64,000 bases of DNA from Mycolicibacillus trivialis (GTDB taxonomy: Bacteria; Actinomycetota; Actinomycetes; Mycobacteriales; Mycobacteriaceae). The position numbers were made by a program, and so were the translations under genes. The DNA is taken from assembly GCF_002102395.1 (NCBI RefSeq), contig NZ_LQPZ01000008.1, positions 62,001-126,000 of the forward strand, given 5' to 3'. This document shows positions 29,922 to 42,820 of the stretch, piece after piece. Under the pieces are notes generated by a model. It made no database searches and was not told the DNA's origin. It saw nothing but the letters and a program-made list of their open reading frames with translations. Every line of letters begins with the position of its first letter. The first letter of the stretch is position 1.

Positions 29922-30578
29922 ATGGAATCGACCGACTGGGACCGCGCCTACCGCGGGGACCGGCCGCCCGCCTGGAGCATCGGCGAACCCCAACCGGAAC
30001 TGGCCGCCCTCCTGGACCGTCCCGGAGCGGTGCGCTCGGAGGTGCTCGACGCCGGCTGCGGTTACGGGGAGTTGACCCTGGCGATCGCCGCCCGGGGCCA
30101 CACCGTGGTCGGCATGGACGTGTCGGAAACGGCGCTGTCCGCAGCCGTCGCAGCCGCCGAGACACGTGGCTTGACTGCGCAATTCGTGACCGCCGACGTG
30201 ACCGAACTGACCGGATACGACGGCCGGTTCACCACCATCGTCGACAGCGGCTTGCTGCACGCGCTGCCGGCGGAGCGGCGCGACGACTACCTGGCCGCGA
30301 TGTCGCGGGCCGCCGCACGCGGTGCGCAGCTGCACGTCCTGGCCTTCGCCGCCGACGCCTTTCCCGCCGCCGGTGGCGAAGGCCCGGCCCGGTTCAGCGC
30401 GGCGGGGTTGCGCGCCGTCCTCGGGCGGCACTGGCAGGTGGGGGAGATCCGGACCGCATACCTGCAGTCGGCCGCGACCCGCCTGCCCGACGGGTCGGCG
30501 CCGCCGGCCGCGGCCACCGACGAGCGCGGCCGGCTGACGATCCCGGGGCTGTTGGCCACCGCCCACAAGCCGGGCTGA
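29922..30578 (+). CDS. Class I SAM-dependent methyltransferase
   Basis: 218 residues. Motif I is VLDAGCGYGELTLAIA (about 43-58), with GMDVS after it, then DVTELTGYDGRFTTIVDSG. The protein shares this layout with the methyltransferase at 34262-34912 (YRGDRP/YRGESP start, TELxGY, VDSGxxHxL), so the two are paralogues about 4 kb apart. The pattern is of the Tehb/thiopurine-methyltransferase-like type acting on small molecules; the acceptor is unknown. ATG 29922 was chosen over 29868 because conserved residues begin there. It is divergent from the DoxX gene. Confidence 0.82.
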   Translation: MESTDWDRAYRGDRPPAWSIGEPQPELAALLDRPGAVRSEVLDAGCGYGELTLAIAARGHTVVGMDVSETALSAAVAAAETRGLTAQFVTADVTELTGYDGRFTTIVDSGLLHALPAERRDDYLAAMSRAAARGAQLHVLAFAADAFPAAGGEGPARFSAAGLRAVLGRHWQVGEIRTAYLQSAATRLPDGSAPPAAATDERGRLTIPGLLATAHKPG

Positions 30579-30611
30579 GCCCAACCGGCCCCCGGCGTCG
30601 CCGGGCATCGC

Positions 30612-30617
30612 TAGGGT
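30612..30617 (+). promoter_or_regulatory. Candidate -10 for the TetR gene
   Basis: TAGGGT lies eight bases before ATG 30626 without an SD, compatible with a leaderless transcript. Confidence 0.4.
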
Positions 30618-30625
30618 AGGGCGCC

Positions 30626-31192
30626 ATGACCGCCTCGGATGCCGGCGCAACCGGCCGCATGTCGGCGGGCGACTGGGTCCAGGCCGGCTTCCGCATCCTG
30701 GCCGAGGACGGCATCAAGGCGTTGACCATCCAGCGGCTGTGCAACCGGCTCGGGGTGACCAAGGGCAGCTTCTATTGGCATTTCGCCGACATGAAGACCT
30801 ACCGCAGCGCCCTGATCGAGGCCTGGGCCGACTTCCGCGACGAGGACCGCGAGCTCTTCGACCACCTCACCGGATTGCCGCCTCGCCAACGGTTGTCGAA
30901 GATGATGACCTCGCTGGTCAGCCCCCGGCACTGGATGCTGGAGCGCGCGATGCGGGAGTGGGCGCGCAGCGACGACGCCGTGGCCGACGCGGTCCGCGGC
31001 TCGGACGCCCGCATCGTGGCCGCGGTGCGCCAGGCCTTCCTCGACGACGGGTTCGCCGGCGACGACGCCGACATGCGCGCCAACGCCACCTTCGCCGCGG
31101 GTATCGGGTTTTTGCACCTGGCCGGCTCACGGCCCAACCCGCGGGCCGCCGCCCGGCGCGAGGCGTTCCTGGAGCTGATGTTGCGGCGGTGA
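30626..31192 (+). CDS. TetR family transcriptional regulator
   Basis: 188 residues. The N-terminal helix-turn-helix (about 30-55) shows LTIQRLCNRLGVTKGSFYWHF, the TetR recognition-helix pattern. The C-terminal helical domain binds an unknown ligand. The gene is followed after 39 nt by a flavin monooxygenase-like gene. The gap holds the inverted repeat CGTACC-AAAA-GGTATG beside a -10 element, so this regulator most likely represses that gene and the FMN oxidoreductase after it. Confidence 0.88.
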   Translation: MTASDAGATGRMSAGDWVQAGFRILAEDGIKALTIQRLCNRLGVTKGSFYWHFADMKTYRSALIEAWADFRDEDRELFDHLTGLPPRQRLSKMMTSLVSPRHWMLERAMREWARSDDAVADAVRGSDARIVAAVRQAFLDDGFAGDDADMRANATFAAGIGFLHLAGSRPNPRAAARREAFLELMLRR

Positions 31193-31201
31193 ACCCCACC
31201 C

Positions 31202-31224
31202 CGTACCAAAAGGTATGGTAATGT
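31202..31224 (+). promoter_or_regulatory. Candidate TetR operator overlapping a leaderless promoter
   Basis: CGTACC-AAAA-GGTATG (31202-31217) is an inverted repeat with five of six base pairs matching. TAATGT (31219-31224) is a good -10, seven bases before GTG 31232. The palindrome sits in the -35/-10 spacer, where a bound repressor would block polymerase. The adjacent tetR gene is the obvious candidate regulator; this is inference. Confidence 0.55.
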
Positions 31225-31231
31225 CCGGAGC

Positions 31232-32410
31232 GTGACCACGACCACATCCGCGCCGGCCGCCGGGATCGACGACGCCTTCATCACCCGCCTCGGCGAACGG
31301 GCCGCCGAGGCCGAACAACTGCGCCGGCTGCCGGCCGACACGATCAGCGACTACCGCAGCTCCGGTCTGCCCGAACTGCTGCTGCCAGCCCGCTACGGCG
31401 GTGCGCAGGCGGAGTTCCCCGCGATCCTGGACCCGGTGCGCCGAATGGCGCACGGCTGTGCCTCCAGCGCCTGGACGCTGGGCTTCTACACCCTGCACAA
31501 CTGGATGCTGGCGCTCTTCGACGAACGCACCCAGGACGAGGTGTTCGCCGACGGCCCGGTGCTCTGCCCGGCGCCGCTGGCCCCGACCGGACGCGCGGTG
31601 CCCGACCCGGCCGGCAATGGCGGATACCGGCTCACCGGCCGCTGGTCGTGGGCCACCGGGATCATGGACGCCGACTGGGTCCTGGTCGGGGCGCTCTGCG
31701 GCGCCGACGACGCCATCTTCCCCGCGCTGGTGCTGGTGCCCGCCGCCGACATCAGCGTCGCCGACGTCTGGCACACCGCGGGCATGCGCGCCACCGGCTC
31801 CAACGACGTCATCGCCGACGACGTCTGGGTGCCGGGCCACCGGCTGGTCAACGTCGTCGACATCTACGGGGGCACCACACCGGGTGCGGCCCTGCACGAC
31901 GCCGCCGCCTACCGCTGGCCGATGGTGCCCGCGCTCGCCCTGGTCGCCGCGATGCCCGCCCTGGGCTCCGCCGAGCGGGTGACCGACCTGTTCGCCGAAC
32001 GGCTGAGCAAGCGGGTGATGGCCTACAGCGGTGCCGCACAGAAGGATCAGCCCGCCGCCCAGATCCGGCTCGGCTCGGCCCGGGTGCGGCTGCGAGCCCT
32101 GCACGGCCTCCTCGACGACACGGTGGGCTCGATCCAGGGCGCGGTCACCGCCGGTGAGCGGGTCGGTCGCGCCGCCCGCGCCGACGCCCGCGCCGCCGCC
32201 GCCCACATCGTCCACGAGTCCCGCGCCGTCGTCGCCGACCTCCTCGAGGCGGCCGGGGCCAGCGTGCACTTCCTGGACAACCCGCTGCAACGCGCCAAAC
32301 GCGACGTCGACATCATCTGCGGGCACGTCGTCTTCGACTACGACGTCAGCCGGGAACTCGCCGGCGCTCTGGAGGTCGGCGTGAAGATCTCACCGATCTC
32401 GATGATCTGA
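31232..32410 (+). CDS. Acyl-CoA dehydrogenase-fold flavin monooxygenase-like protein (HsaA-type)
   Basis: 392 residues with the acyl-CoA dehydrogenase fold of group D flavin monooxygenases. LLLPARYGGAQAEF is near 50, RWSWATGIMDADW holds the flavin-binding strand near 135, GMRATGSNDV is the hinge, and the family C-terminus is KISPISMI. Members such as HsaA or HpaB-like enzymes hydroxylate aromatic rings using FMNH2 from a separate reductase. No HsaB/HpaC-type flavin reductase is next to it; the following FMN oxidoreductase-like gene is a possible but unproven partner. GTG 31232 coincides with the predicted transcription start. Confidence 0.82.
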   Translation: MTTTTSAPAAGIDDAFITRLGERAAEAEQLRRLPADTISDYRSSGLPELLLPARYGGAQAEFPAILDPVRRMAHGCASSAWTLGFYTLHNWMLALFDERTQDEVFADGPVLCPAPLAPTGRAVPDPAGNGGYRLTGRWSWATGIMDADWVLVGALCGADDAIFPALVLVPAADISVADVWHTAGMRATGSNDVIADDVWVPGHRLVNVVDIYGGTTPGAALHDAAAYRWPMVPALALVAAMPALGSAERVTDLFAERLSKRVMAYSGAAQKDQPAAQIRLGSARVRLRALHGLLDDTVGSIQGAVTAGERVGRAARADARAAAAHIVHESRAVVADLLEAAGASVHFLDNPLQRAKRDVDIICGHVVFDYDVSRELAGALEVGVKISPISMI

Positions 32411-32421
32411 GGACGGCCGCG

Positions 32422-33063
32422 ATGCGGACCCTGTGGGTGGAAGGCAGCCCCAAGCAACACGATTCGCTGTCCTCGGCGCTGGCCGAGGAGTTCCTCGCCG
32501 CGGCACCGGCCGCCGCGGTCGGCGAGGTCGAACGGTTCTCGGTCTGGGGCGAGGAGGTGCTGCGGTTCGGCCGGGACGCCGCGATCGCCAAGTTCGCGCC
32601 GTTGCTCGGTGAGCGGCGCAGCCCGGAGCAGAAACAGATCTGGACGGCCGTGCTCGGCGAGATCGACCGGGTCCGCGGGTTCGACCGCCTGGTGGTGTCG
32701 TCGCCGATGTGGAATTGGCATGTGCCGCACGCGCTGAAAGCATGGATCGACGTCATCGTGCAGCCGATGGCCAGCTTCACCCTCAACGAGCGCGGCGAAC
32801 ACGTCGGCACACTGGGGGAGGGCCGGCCCGCCCAGCTCATCCTGACCCGATCCAGCGCCTACGACGGCACCCACCCCGAACTGCAGGACTTCCAGCGGCC
32901 CTACCTGGAGTACGTGTTCAGTCTGCTCGGCTACCGCGTCGAGACCCTCGTCGTCGAACCCACCACCCGCTGGACACCGGAGGAGCGCGCCCGGTTGCGC
33001 GAGGACGCACTGGCCACGGCCCGCGGCGCCGGGGCCGCCCTGGAGCCGGTACGGCCCGCCTAG
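32422..33063 (+). CDS. FMN-dependent NAD(P)H oxidoreductase/azoreductase-like flavodoxin-fold protein
   Basis: 213 residues. The N-terminal strand-loop VEGSPKQHDSLSSALAEEF is the phosphate-binding loop of flavodoxin-like quinone oxidoreductases, and PMWNWHVPHALKAWID is the azoreductase family motif near 95-110. Such enzymes reduce quinones or azo compounds with NAD(P)H. It starts 11 nt after the monooxygenase-like gene, so the two form an operon that the TetR protein probably controls. Its stop TAG shares a CTAG with the convergent serine hydrolase. Confidence 0.85.
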   Translation: MRTLWVEGSPKQHDSLSSALAEEFLAAAPAAAVGEVERFSVWGEEVLRFGRDAAIAKFAPLLGERRSPEQKQIWTAVLGEIDRVRGFDRLVVSSPMWNWHVPHALKAWIDVIVQPMASFTLNERGEHVGTLGEGRPAQLILTRSSAYDGTHPELQDFQRPYLEYVFSLLGYRVETLVVEPTTRWTPEERARLREDALATARGAGAALEPVRPA

Positions 33064-34265
33064 TCGACCAGCGCGCGGTAGGTGCGGGAGACGAACTTCG
33101 GTTGCGCGGTTTGTAATTTGGTGACCGCGGTGTTGCCCGCCACCGCCGCGGCGGCCGTCGTGGAGAACACCGGCTGGTTCTGCACCAGATACAGCACGAT
33201 CAACTCCGCGGACGGATCGGCCTGCCACCACGTCCCGTACGCCCCCGGCCAGCCGAACGTGCCGGGGCCGCCGGGCCCGTACAGCGGGCGTGACCTCTCG
33301 GCGTCGGTGACCACCGACAGGTTCAGGCCGAAACCGCGGCCGACCCAAAACGGGGCGCCCAGGAACGGTTCCCGCTTCTGCGCGGCGGTCAGCCGATCGG
33401 TGCGCATCGCCTGCACCGAAGCCGCCGACAGCACCCGCTGTCCGTCGATCACTCCGTCGGCCAACAGCATCCGGGCGAACCGCAGATAGTCGTCGGCGGT
33501 CGACCACAAGCCGCCGCCGGCGTTGGGGAACGCCGGCGCCGTGATCGGCGGCGGGCCCATCACGTCGTGGCGCAGCCGAAGATCGTCGCCGAGGCTGTAC
33601 ATGGTGGCGGCCCGGCCGCGCTGCGCCGCAGGCACGAAGAACGCGGTGTCGGCCATGCCGAGAGGGCCCAGGATCTGCTCGTCGAGCACCCGGTCGAGCG
33701 GCTTGCCCTCGATCCGGGCCAGCAGCACCCCCAGCACGTCGATGGCGTGGCCGTAGGTCAGTCGCTCTCCGGGCTGGTGGGCGAGCGGCAGCTCGGCGAG
33801 CGCGGACAGCCAGGCATCCGGGCCGGACCCGAACGGCAGCCGCCGGTAGGCCTTGGCCAGCGGGCCGGTCACCGTGAACCCGTAGGCCAGCCCGGAGCGG
33901 TGGGTCATCAGGTCTTCGACGGTGATGGTCCGCTGCGCGGCCACCGTCTTCTCCAACGGGCCGTCGGCGTCGGCCAGCACCCGCATCGTCGCGAACTCCG
34001 GAGCCCAGCGGGTGATCGGGTCGCGCAGTGCCAGCTTGCCCGACTCGGCCAGCCGCAACGCCGCGGCGACCGTCACCGGTTTGGTCATCGAGGCGATCCG
34101 AAACAGCGTGTCGCGACTCATCGGCAGCCGGGCTTCCACGTCGCGGTAGCCGATCTCGTTGACCTGCAGCACCTTTCCGTGCTGCCACACCAGGGTCAGC
34201 GCCCCGGCGAGCAGTCCGGCGTCGCAGGCCTCGAGGATCGGGGCCCGGTTGGGTTCCAGTTTCAC
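33060..34265 (-). CDS. Beta-lactamase-family serine hydrolase
   Basis: 401 residues. The class C-like SxxK motif is SMTK (S59, K62), preceded by [13 protein letters not shown] is the family helix, and Y171 in TYGHA takes the YxN-type position with His in place of Asn. Similar mycobacterial proteins act as esterases or D-alanyl hydrolases rather than antibiotic-destroying enzymes; no signal peptide is visible. GTG 34265 overlaps the upstream methyltransferase stop (GTGA), so they form a two-gene unit. Stop shares CTAG with the convergent gene. Confidence 0.87.
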   Translation of the reverse strand: MKLEPNRAPILEACDAGLLAGALTLVWQHGKVLQVNEIGYRDVEARLPMSRDTLFRIASMTKPVTVAAALRLAESGKLALRDPITRWAPEFATMRVLADADGPLEKTVAAQRTITVEDLMTHRSGLAYGFTVTGPLAKAYRRLPFGSGPDAWLSALAELPLAHQPGERLTYGHAIDVLGVLLARIEGKPLDRVLDEQILGPLGMADTAFFVPAAQRGRAATMYSLGDDLRLRHDVMGPPPITAPAFPNAGGGLWSTADDYLRFARMLLADGVIDGQRVLSAASVQAMRTDRLTAAQKREPFLGAPFWVGRGFGLNLSVVTDAERSRPLYGPGGPGTFGWPGAYGTWWQADPSAELIVLYLVQNQPVFSTTAAAAVAGNTAVTKLQTAQPKFVSRTYRALVD

Positions 34266-34912
34266 CGCGTCGGCACCCGCGTGGCCTGCACCGAGAAGAA
34301 GTGCATCTCGCCGCCCCAGCCCTCCCGGTGCACCGCGGTCCGCTCCAGCGACGCCACCTGCCAGCCCGGCCCGTCCCACACCTCGCGCACCTGGGCTTCG
34401 GTGAGACCGGGCAGCGGGCGCTCGGCGTCGGGCGGGTTGGCGTCGCTGAAACACGACAGCAGCAGTGTCGCGCCGCTGCGGGTGGCCCGGTGCGCGGCGG
34501 CGGCGTAGCGGGGCCGGTCCGCGGGCGCCAGGCAGTGGAACATGCCGCTGTCGACGACGGTGTCGAACGCGTCGGTGTAGCCGGCCAACTCGGTGGCGTC
34601 GGCGACGGCGAACCGGACGTCCGCCTGCGCGTCGGCGGCGCGACGCTCGGCGGTGATCAGCGCGGTCGCCGAGATGTCGACCCCGGTCACGGTGAAACCC
34701 TGCCGGGCCAGGTAGATGGCGTTGTCGCCGAGCCCGCAGCCGACGTCGAGCACCGCCCCGCGCACCAGGCCCCGCTCGTGCCAGCCGATGACGCTCTCTT
34801 TGGGCGCTTTGGTGTCCCACGGCACGGTCGCGGTGCCCGGCACCCCCTCGGCGGGGCTCTCCCCGCGGTAGAACGCGTCGAAATCCAGGCGTGGGAACTG
34901 CGGCTCGGTCAT
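34262..34912 (-). CDS. Class I SAM-dependent methyltransferase
   Basis: 216 residues with motif [20 protein letters not shown] (about 53-71) and GVDIS after it. It is paralogous to the methyltransferase at 29922-30578 and of the small-molecule type; the acceptor is unknown. It is the first gene of a two-gene unit with the serine hydrolase. It diverges from pyrR, so its promoter must lie in the 96-bp gap at 34913-35008 that also holds the pyr leader. Confidence 0.83.
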   Translation of the reverse strand: MTEPQFPRLDFDAFYRGESPAEGVPGTATVPWDTKAPKESVIGWHERGLVRGAVLDVGCGLGDNAIYLARQGFTVTGVDISATALITAERRAADAQADVRFAVADATELAGYTDAFDTVVDSGMFHCLAPADRPRYAAAAHRATRSGATLLLSCFSDANPPDAERPLPGLTEAQVREVWDGPGWQVASLERTAVHREGWGGEMHFFSVQATRVPTR

Positions 34913-34937
34913 CTCACCCAGCCTAGTCGCGGGGTGC

Positions 34938-34943
34938 TAGGCT
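34938..34943 (+). promoter_or_regulatory. Candidate -10 for the pyr operon
   Basis: TAGGCT matches TANNNT. A start near 34950 gives a leader of about 59 bases containing the whole PyrR hairpin. Confidence 0.45.
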
Positions 34944-34959
34944 GCCGAGTCGTACGACA

Positions 34960-34996
34960 TCCTTTAACGATCCGTCCCGTGAGGCGGAGAAGGAGG
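34960..34996 (+). promoter_or_regulatory. PyrR-binding hairpin sequestering the pyrR ribosome site
   Basis: Bases 34975-34984 read UCCCGUGAGG, a perfect match to the PyrR-binding loop consensus UCCNGNGAGG. TCCG (34971-34974) and CGGA (34985-34988) close this loop. Below an internal bulge, TCCTT (34960-34964) pairs with AAGGA (34990-34994), which is part of the SD AAGGAGG (34990-34996). UMP-bound PyrR stabilising the stem would hide the SD of its own gene. PyrR-dependent translational repression has been described in M. smegmatis; the pairing given here is read from this sequence. Confidence 0.85.
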
Positions 34997-35008
34997 TCAG
35001 GAATCGGC

Positions 35009-35605
35009 ATGGGCGAAATGGGCGGAGCCCCACCCGACGGCACCGTCGGGCCCGACCGGGAACTGATGACCGCGGCCGACGTGGGCCGCACGGTTTCGCG
35101 CATCGCGCATCAGATCATCGAGAAGACCGCCCTGGACGACCCGACCGATTCGGGCCCGCGGGTGGTGCTGCTGGGCATCCCGACCCGCGGCGCGATACTG
35201 GCCGGCCGGCTCGCCGACAAGATCAGCGAATTCTGCGGCGTGCAGGTGCCGCACGGCTCACTGGACATCACGCTCTACCGCGACGACCTGATGATCAAGC
35301 CGCCCCGCCCGCTGGAGGCCACCTCGATCCCGGCCGGCGGCCTCGACGACGCCCTGGTCATCCTCGTCGACGACGTCCTCTACGCCGGCCGCTCGGTGCG
35401 TGCCGCCCTCGACGCGCTGCGCGACCAGGGCCGCCCGGCCGCCGTGCAGCTGGCGGTGCTGGTCGACCGCGGGCACCGCGAACTGCCGATCCGCGCCGAC
35501 TACGTCGGCAAGAACATCCCCACCGCGCGCAGCGAGAGCGTGCGGGTCCTGCTGCGTGAACACGACGACCGCGACGCGGTGCTGATCTCCCGGGACGCCG
35601 CATGA
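35009..35605 (+). CDS. pyrR: Pyr operon RNA-binding regulator/uracil phosphoribosyltransferase PyrR
   Basis: 198 residues of phosphoribosyltransferase fold. The PRPP motif is [20 protein letters not shown] (about 112-131), and [11 protein letters not shown] lies before it. PyrR binds the pyr leader RNA when UMP is high and lowers expression of the operon. ATG 35009 is 12 bases after AGGAGG, a long spacing; ATG 35018 would be nine bases closer to the conserved region. The first 20 residues are poorly conserved, as in M. tuberculosis Rv1379. It overlaps pyrB by ATGA. Confidence 0.95.
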   Translation: MGEMGGAPPDGTVGPDRELMTAADVGRTVSRIAHQIIEKTALDDPTDSGPRVVLLGIPTRGAILAGRLADKISEFCGVQVPHGSLDITLYRDDLMIKPPRPLEATSIPAGGLDDALVILVDDVLYAGRSVRAALDALRDQGRPAAVQLAVLVDRGHRELPIRADYVGKNIPTARSESVRVLLREHDDRDAVLISRDAA

Positions 35606-36561
35606 GCCGGCACCTGCTGGCCGCCGGGGACCTCACCCGCGACGAGGCCACCGCGATCCTCGACGACGCCGACCGGTTCGCCGAGGCCCTGCTGGGCCGC
35701 GACGTCAAGAAACTGCCGACCCTGCGCGGCCGCACCGTGATCACCATGTTCTACGAGAACTCCACCCGAACCCGGGTCTCCTTCGAGGTGGCAGGCAAGT
35801 GGATGAGCGCCGATGTGGTCAACGTCTCGGCCAGCGGCTCCTCGGTCAACAAGGGCGAATCGCTGCGCGACACCGCCCGCACGCTGCGCGCCGCCGGGGC
35901 CGACGCCCTGGTGATCCGCCACCCGGCCTCCGGCGCCGCCCAACTGCTCGCCGAGTGGACCGCCGAGGACGGCGCAGGCCCGGCGGTGATCAACGCCGGC
36001 GACGGCACCCACGAGCACCCCACCCAGGCGCTGCTGGACGCGCTGACCCTGCGGCAGCGGCTCGGCGGCATCGAGGGCCGGCGGGTGGTGATCGTCGGCG
36101 ACATCCTGCATTCCCGGGTGGCGCGCTCCAACGTCATGCTGCTGGCCACCCTCGGCGCGGAGGTGGTGCTGGTGGCCCCGCCCACCCTGCTGCCGGTCGG
36201 GGTGGCCGACTGGCCGGTCACCGTGGGCTACGACCTGGACGCCGAACTGCCCGCCGCCGACGCCGTGGTGATGCTGCGGGTGCAGGCCGAACGGATGACC
36301 GGCGGGTTCTTCCCGTCCCCGCGGGAGTACTCGGTGCGCTACGGGCTGTCCGACCGGCGCGCGGCGCTGCTCGGCGAGCACGCCGTGGTGTTGCACCCCG
36401 GACCGATGCTGCGCGGCATGGAGATCACCTCCTCGGTGGCCGATTCGTCGCGCTCGGCGGTGCTGCAGCAGGTCGCCAACGGGGTCCAGGTGCGCATGGC
36501 GGTGCTGTTCCACCTGCTGATCGGCGCCGGCAGCGCGGAGTCCGCGGCGGTGGGCGCATGA
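35602..36561 (+). CDS. pyrB: Aspartate carbamoyltransferase catalytic subunit
   Basis: 319 residues. The carbamoyl-phosphate site STRTRVSFE is near 53-61, SVNKGESL follows, and [11 protein letters not shown] carries the catalytic His. PxxR-type aspartate contacts are in [13 protein letters not shown]. It commits carbamoyl phosphate to pyrimidine synthesis. No regulatory subunit (pyrI) is present, so it should be the simple trimer class. It overlaps pyrR and pyrC by ATGA. Corresponds to Rv1380. Confidence 0.98.
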   Translation: MSRHLLAAGDLTRDEATAILDDADRFAEALLGRDVKKLPTLRGRTVITMFYENSTRTRVSFEVAGKWMSADVVNVSASGSSVNKGESLRDTARTLRAAGADALVIRHPASGAAQLLAEWTAEDGAGPAVINAGDGTHEHPTQALLDALTLRQRLGGIEGRRVVIVGDILHSRVARSNVMLLATLGAEVVLVAPPTLLPVGVADWPVTVGYDLDAELPAADAVVMLRVQAERMTGGFFPSPREYSVRYGLSDRRAALLGEHAVVLHPGPMLRGMEITSSVADSSRSAVLQQVANGVQVRMAVLFHLLIGAGSAESAAVGA

Positions 36562-37850
36562 GCGTGCTGATCCGCGGTGTGCGGCCCTACGGTGAGGGCG
36601 AACCCGTCGACGTCGCGGCGGCCGACGGCCAGATCACCGAGATCGGCGCCGAGCTGACCGCCCCCGCAGGCGCCGAGGTGATCGAGGCGGCCGGCCAGGT
36701 GCTGCTGCCCGGCTTCGTCGACCTGCACACCCACCTGCGCGAACCCGGCCGCGAATACGCCGAGGACATCGAGACCGGCTCGGCCGCCGCCGCCCTCGGC
36801 GGCTACACCGCGGTCTTCGCGATGGCCAACACCACCCCGGTCGCCGACTCCCCGGTGGTCACCGACCACGTCTGGGCGCGCGGCCAGCAGGTCGGGCTGG
36901 TCGACGTGCACCCGGTCGGCGCGGTCACCGTCGGCCTGGCTGGCACCGAGCTCACCGAGATGGGCATGATGGCCGCCGGCGCCGCCCAGGTGCGGATGTT
37001 CTCCGACGACGGGCTCTGCGTCGCCGACCCGCTGGTGATGCGCCGCGCCCTGGAGTACGCCTCCGGGCTGGGGGTGCTCATCGCCCAGCACGCCGAGGAG
37101 CCGCGGCTGACCGTCGGCGCCGTCGCCCACGAGGGCCCCACCGCCGCCCGGCTGGGCCTGACCGGCTGGCCCCGCGCCGCCGAGGAGGCGATCGTCGCCC
37201 GCGACGCGCTGCTGGCCCGCGACGCCGGCGCCCGCGTGCACATCTGCCACGCCTCCACCGCGGGCACCGTGGAGATCCTGCGCTGGGCCAAGGCGCAGGG
37301 CATCGCGATCACCGCCGAGGTCACCCCGCACCACCTGCTGCTCGACGACAGCCGGCTGCGCAGCTACGACGGCATCAACCGGGTCAACCCGCCGCTGCGG
37401 GAGGCCGCCGACGCGGCCGCGCTGCGGCAGGCCCTGGCCGACGGGGTGATCGACTGCGTGGCCACCGACCACGCCCCGCACGCCGACCACGAGAAATGCT
37501 GCGAGTTCGCCGCCGCCCGCCCCGGCATGCTGGGCCTGCAGACCGCGCTGTCGGTGGTGGCCGCCACCATGGTCGTCCCCGGCCTGCTCGACTGGCGCGG
37601 CGTCGCCGCGGTGATGAGCGAGAACCCCGCCCGCATCGTCGGCCTGCCCGATCAGGGCCGGCCGCTGGCGGTCGGCGAGCCGGCCAACCTCACCGTCGTC
37701 GACCCGGACGCCAGCTGGACGGTGCGCGGCGCGGCGATGGCCAGCCGCTCGGCCAACACCCCCTACGAAGAGCTGACCCTGCCCGCCACCGTCACCGCGA
37801 CCCTGCTGCGCGGCCGGATCACCGCCCGGGACGGGGCGATCCCGGCATGA
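36558..37850 (+). CDS. pyrC: Dihydroorotase
   Basis: 430 residues of the amidohydrolase fold, type I dihydroorotase. The metal-binding [10 protein letters not shown] is near 55-64, further histidines lie in VHICHAST and EVTPHHLLL, and the catalytic Asp is in CVATDHAPH. It cyclises carbamoyl-aspartate to dihydroorotate. ATG 36558 sits in the ATGA overlap with pyrB; the longer frame upstream runs inside pyrB. Corresponds to Rv1381. Confidence 0.97.
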   Translation: MSVLIRGVRPYGEGEPVDVAAADGQITEIGAELTAPAGAEVIEAAGQVLLPGFVDLHTHLREPGREYAEDIETGSAAAALGGYTAVFAMANTTPVADSPVVTDHVWARGQQVGLVDVHPVGAVTVGLAGTELTEMGMMAAGAAQVRMFSDDGLCVADPLVMRRALEYASGLGVLIAQHAEEPRLTVGAVAHEGPTAARLGLTGWPRAAEEAIVARDALLARDAGARVHICHASTAGTVEILRWAKAQGIAITAEVTPHHLLLDDSRLRSYDGINRVNPPLREAADAAALRQALADGVIDCVATDHAPHADHEKCCEFAAARPGMLGLQTALSVVAATMVVPGLLDWRGVAAVMSENPARIVGLPDQGRPLAVGEPANLTVVDPDASWTVRGAAMASRSANTPYEELTLPATVTATLLRGRITARDGAIPA

Positions 37851-38359
37851 ACACCGGCACACTGGTCGGGTCGCTGATCTTCGCGTTCGTGCTGTTGCTG
37901 CTGGTCACCTGGCTCATCCAGCTGATGATCCGCGGCTGGCGGCGCCGCGCCCAACGCCAGGCCGACCTGATCGGGGAACTGCCCCCGGTCCCCGACACGG
38001 TGGGGCCGGTCCTGGCCGGCCCGCTGCGCGGACTCTACGTCGGCTGCACCCTCAGCCCGCGCTGGCATGACCGGGTCGCCGTCGGCGACCTGGGCTACCG
38101 CAGCAAAGCGGTGCTGACCCGCTATCCGGAGGGGATCATGGTGCAGCGCAGCGGCGGCCGCCCGATCTGGATCCCCGCCGACACGGTCCTGGCGGTCCGC
38201 ACCGAACGCGGCATGGTCGGCAAAGCCGTGCCCACCGCGAACCACGACGGCGGGATCCTGGCCATCCGGTGGCGGCTGCCGTCGGGGACCGAGATCGACA
38301 CCGGTATCCGCGCCGACGACCGCCGCGAATACGTCCACTGGATCGAGGAGGCCCGATGA
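37847..38359 (+). CDS. Single-pass membrane protein with PH-like domain (Rv1382-like)
   Basis: 170 residues. One N-terminal membrane helix (about 6-27), a basic stop-transfer segment ([10 protein letters not shown]), then a beta-rich domain (about 55-165) that resembles the bacterial PH fold. It is tightly embedded in the pyr operon by ATGA overlaps on both sides, as is Rv1382 in M. tuberculosis. Its role in pyrimidine metabolism is unknown; the conserved position suggests co-expression rather than catalysis. A similar architecture (two helices plus PH-like domain) recurs at 62022-62486. Confidence 0.85.
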   Translation: MNTGTLVGSLIFAFVLLLLVTWLIQLMIRGWRRRAQRQADLIGELPPVPDTVGPVLAGPLRGLYVGCTLSPRWHDRVAVGDLGYRSKAVLTRYPEGIMVQRSGGRPIWIPADTVLAVRTERGMVGKAVPTANHDGGILAIRWRLPSGTEIDTGIRADDRREYVHWIEEAR

Positions 38360-39476
38360 GTTCGCCGACCGCGCACCTGGTGCTCGAGGACGGCCGGATC
38401 TTCACCGGCGTGCAGTTCGGCGCGACCGGGCAGGCGCTGGGGGAGGCGGTGTTCAACACCGGCATGTCCGGCTACCAGGAGACCCTCACCGACCCCAGCT
38501 ACCACCGCCAGATCGTGGTGGCCACCGCGCCGCAGATCGGCAACACCGGCTGGAACCCGGAGGACAACGAGAGCCGCGACCACCGCATCTGGGTAGCCGG
38601 TTACGCGGTGCGCGACCCCTCACCGCGGGTGTCGAACTGGCGGGCCACCGCCACCCTGGCCGACGAACTGACCGCCCAGCGGATCGTCGGCATCGCCGGC
38701 ATCGACACCCGGGCCGTGGTGCGCCACCTGCGCAGCCGCGGCTCGATGAAGGCCGGGGTGTTCTCCGGGGCCGCGCTGGCCGGCACCGACGAACTGCTCG
38801 AGCGGGTGCGCAGCCAGCCCGCCATGCTCGGCGCCGACCTGGTCGGCGAGGTCAGCACCGCTCAGCCCTACACCATCGAGCCCGACGGGTCGCCCCGGTT
38901 CACCGTCGCCCAGCTCGACCTCGGGGTGAAGACCAGCACCCAGGCCAACTTCCTGCGCCGCGGTATCCGCAGCCACGTGCTGCCGGTGTCGACCACGTTC
39001 GACGAGATCGCCGCGCTGCGCCCCGACGGGGTGTTCCTGTCCAACGGGCCCGGCGACCCGGCGGTCGCCGACCGGGTCGTGGCCGTCACCCGGGAGGTGC
39101 TGGGCGCCGGGATCCCGCTGTTCGGGATCTGTTTCGGCAACCAGATCCTGGGCCGGGCCCTGGGCCTGTCCACCTACAAGATGACCTTCGGCCACCACGG
39201 CATCAACATCCCGGTCATCGACCACGCCACCGGCCGGGTCGCGGTGACCGCCCACAACCACGGGTTCGCCCTGCAGGGGGAGGCCGGCCAGCGGTTCGAC
39301 ACCGACTTCGGTCCCGCGCAGGTCAGCCACACCTGCGCCAACGACGGTGTGGTGGAAGGGGTTCGGCTGGCCGACGGCCGGGCCTTCTCGGTGCAGTACC
39401 ACCCCGAGGCGGGTGCGGGCCCGCACGACGCCGAGTTCCTGTTCGACCAGTTCTGCGAGCTGATGGAGGGCCGCTG

Positions 39477-39477
<1 letters not shown>
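38356..39477 (+). CDS. carA: Carbamoyl-phosphate synthase small (glutaminase) subunit
   Basis: 373 residues. The N-terminal domain opens [13 protein letters not shown], and [16 protein letters not shown] follows. The class I glutamine amidotransferase has the nucleophile in [11 protein letters not shown] and the His/Glu pair in YHPEAG. It supplies ammonia to CarB by a tunnel. ATG 38356 overlaps the upstream gene (ATGA); its stop TGA shares one base with the carB ATG. Corresponds to Rv1383. Confidence 0.98.
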
Positions 39478-42818
<3,341 letters not shown>

Positions 42819-42820
42819 CG

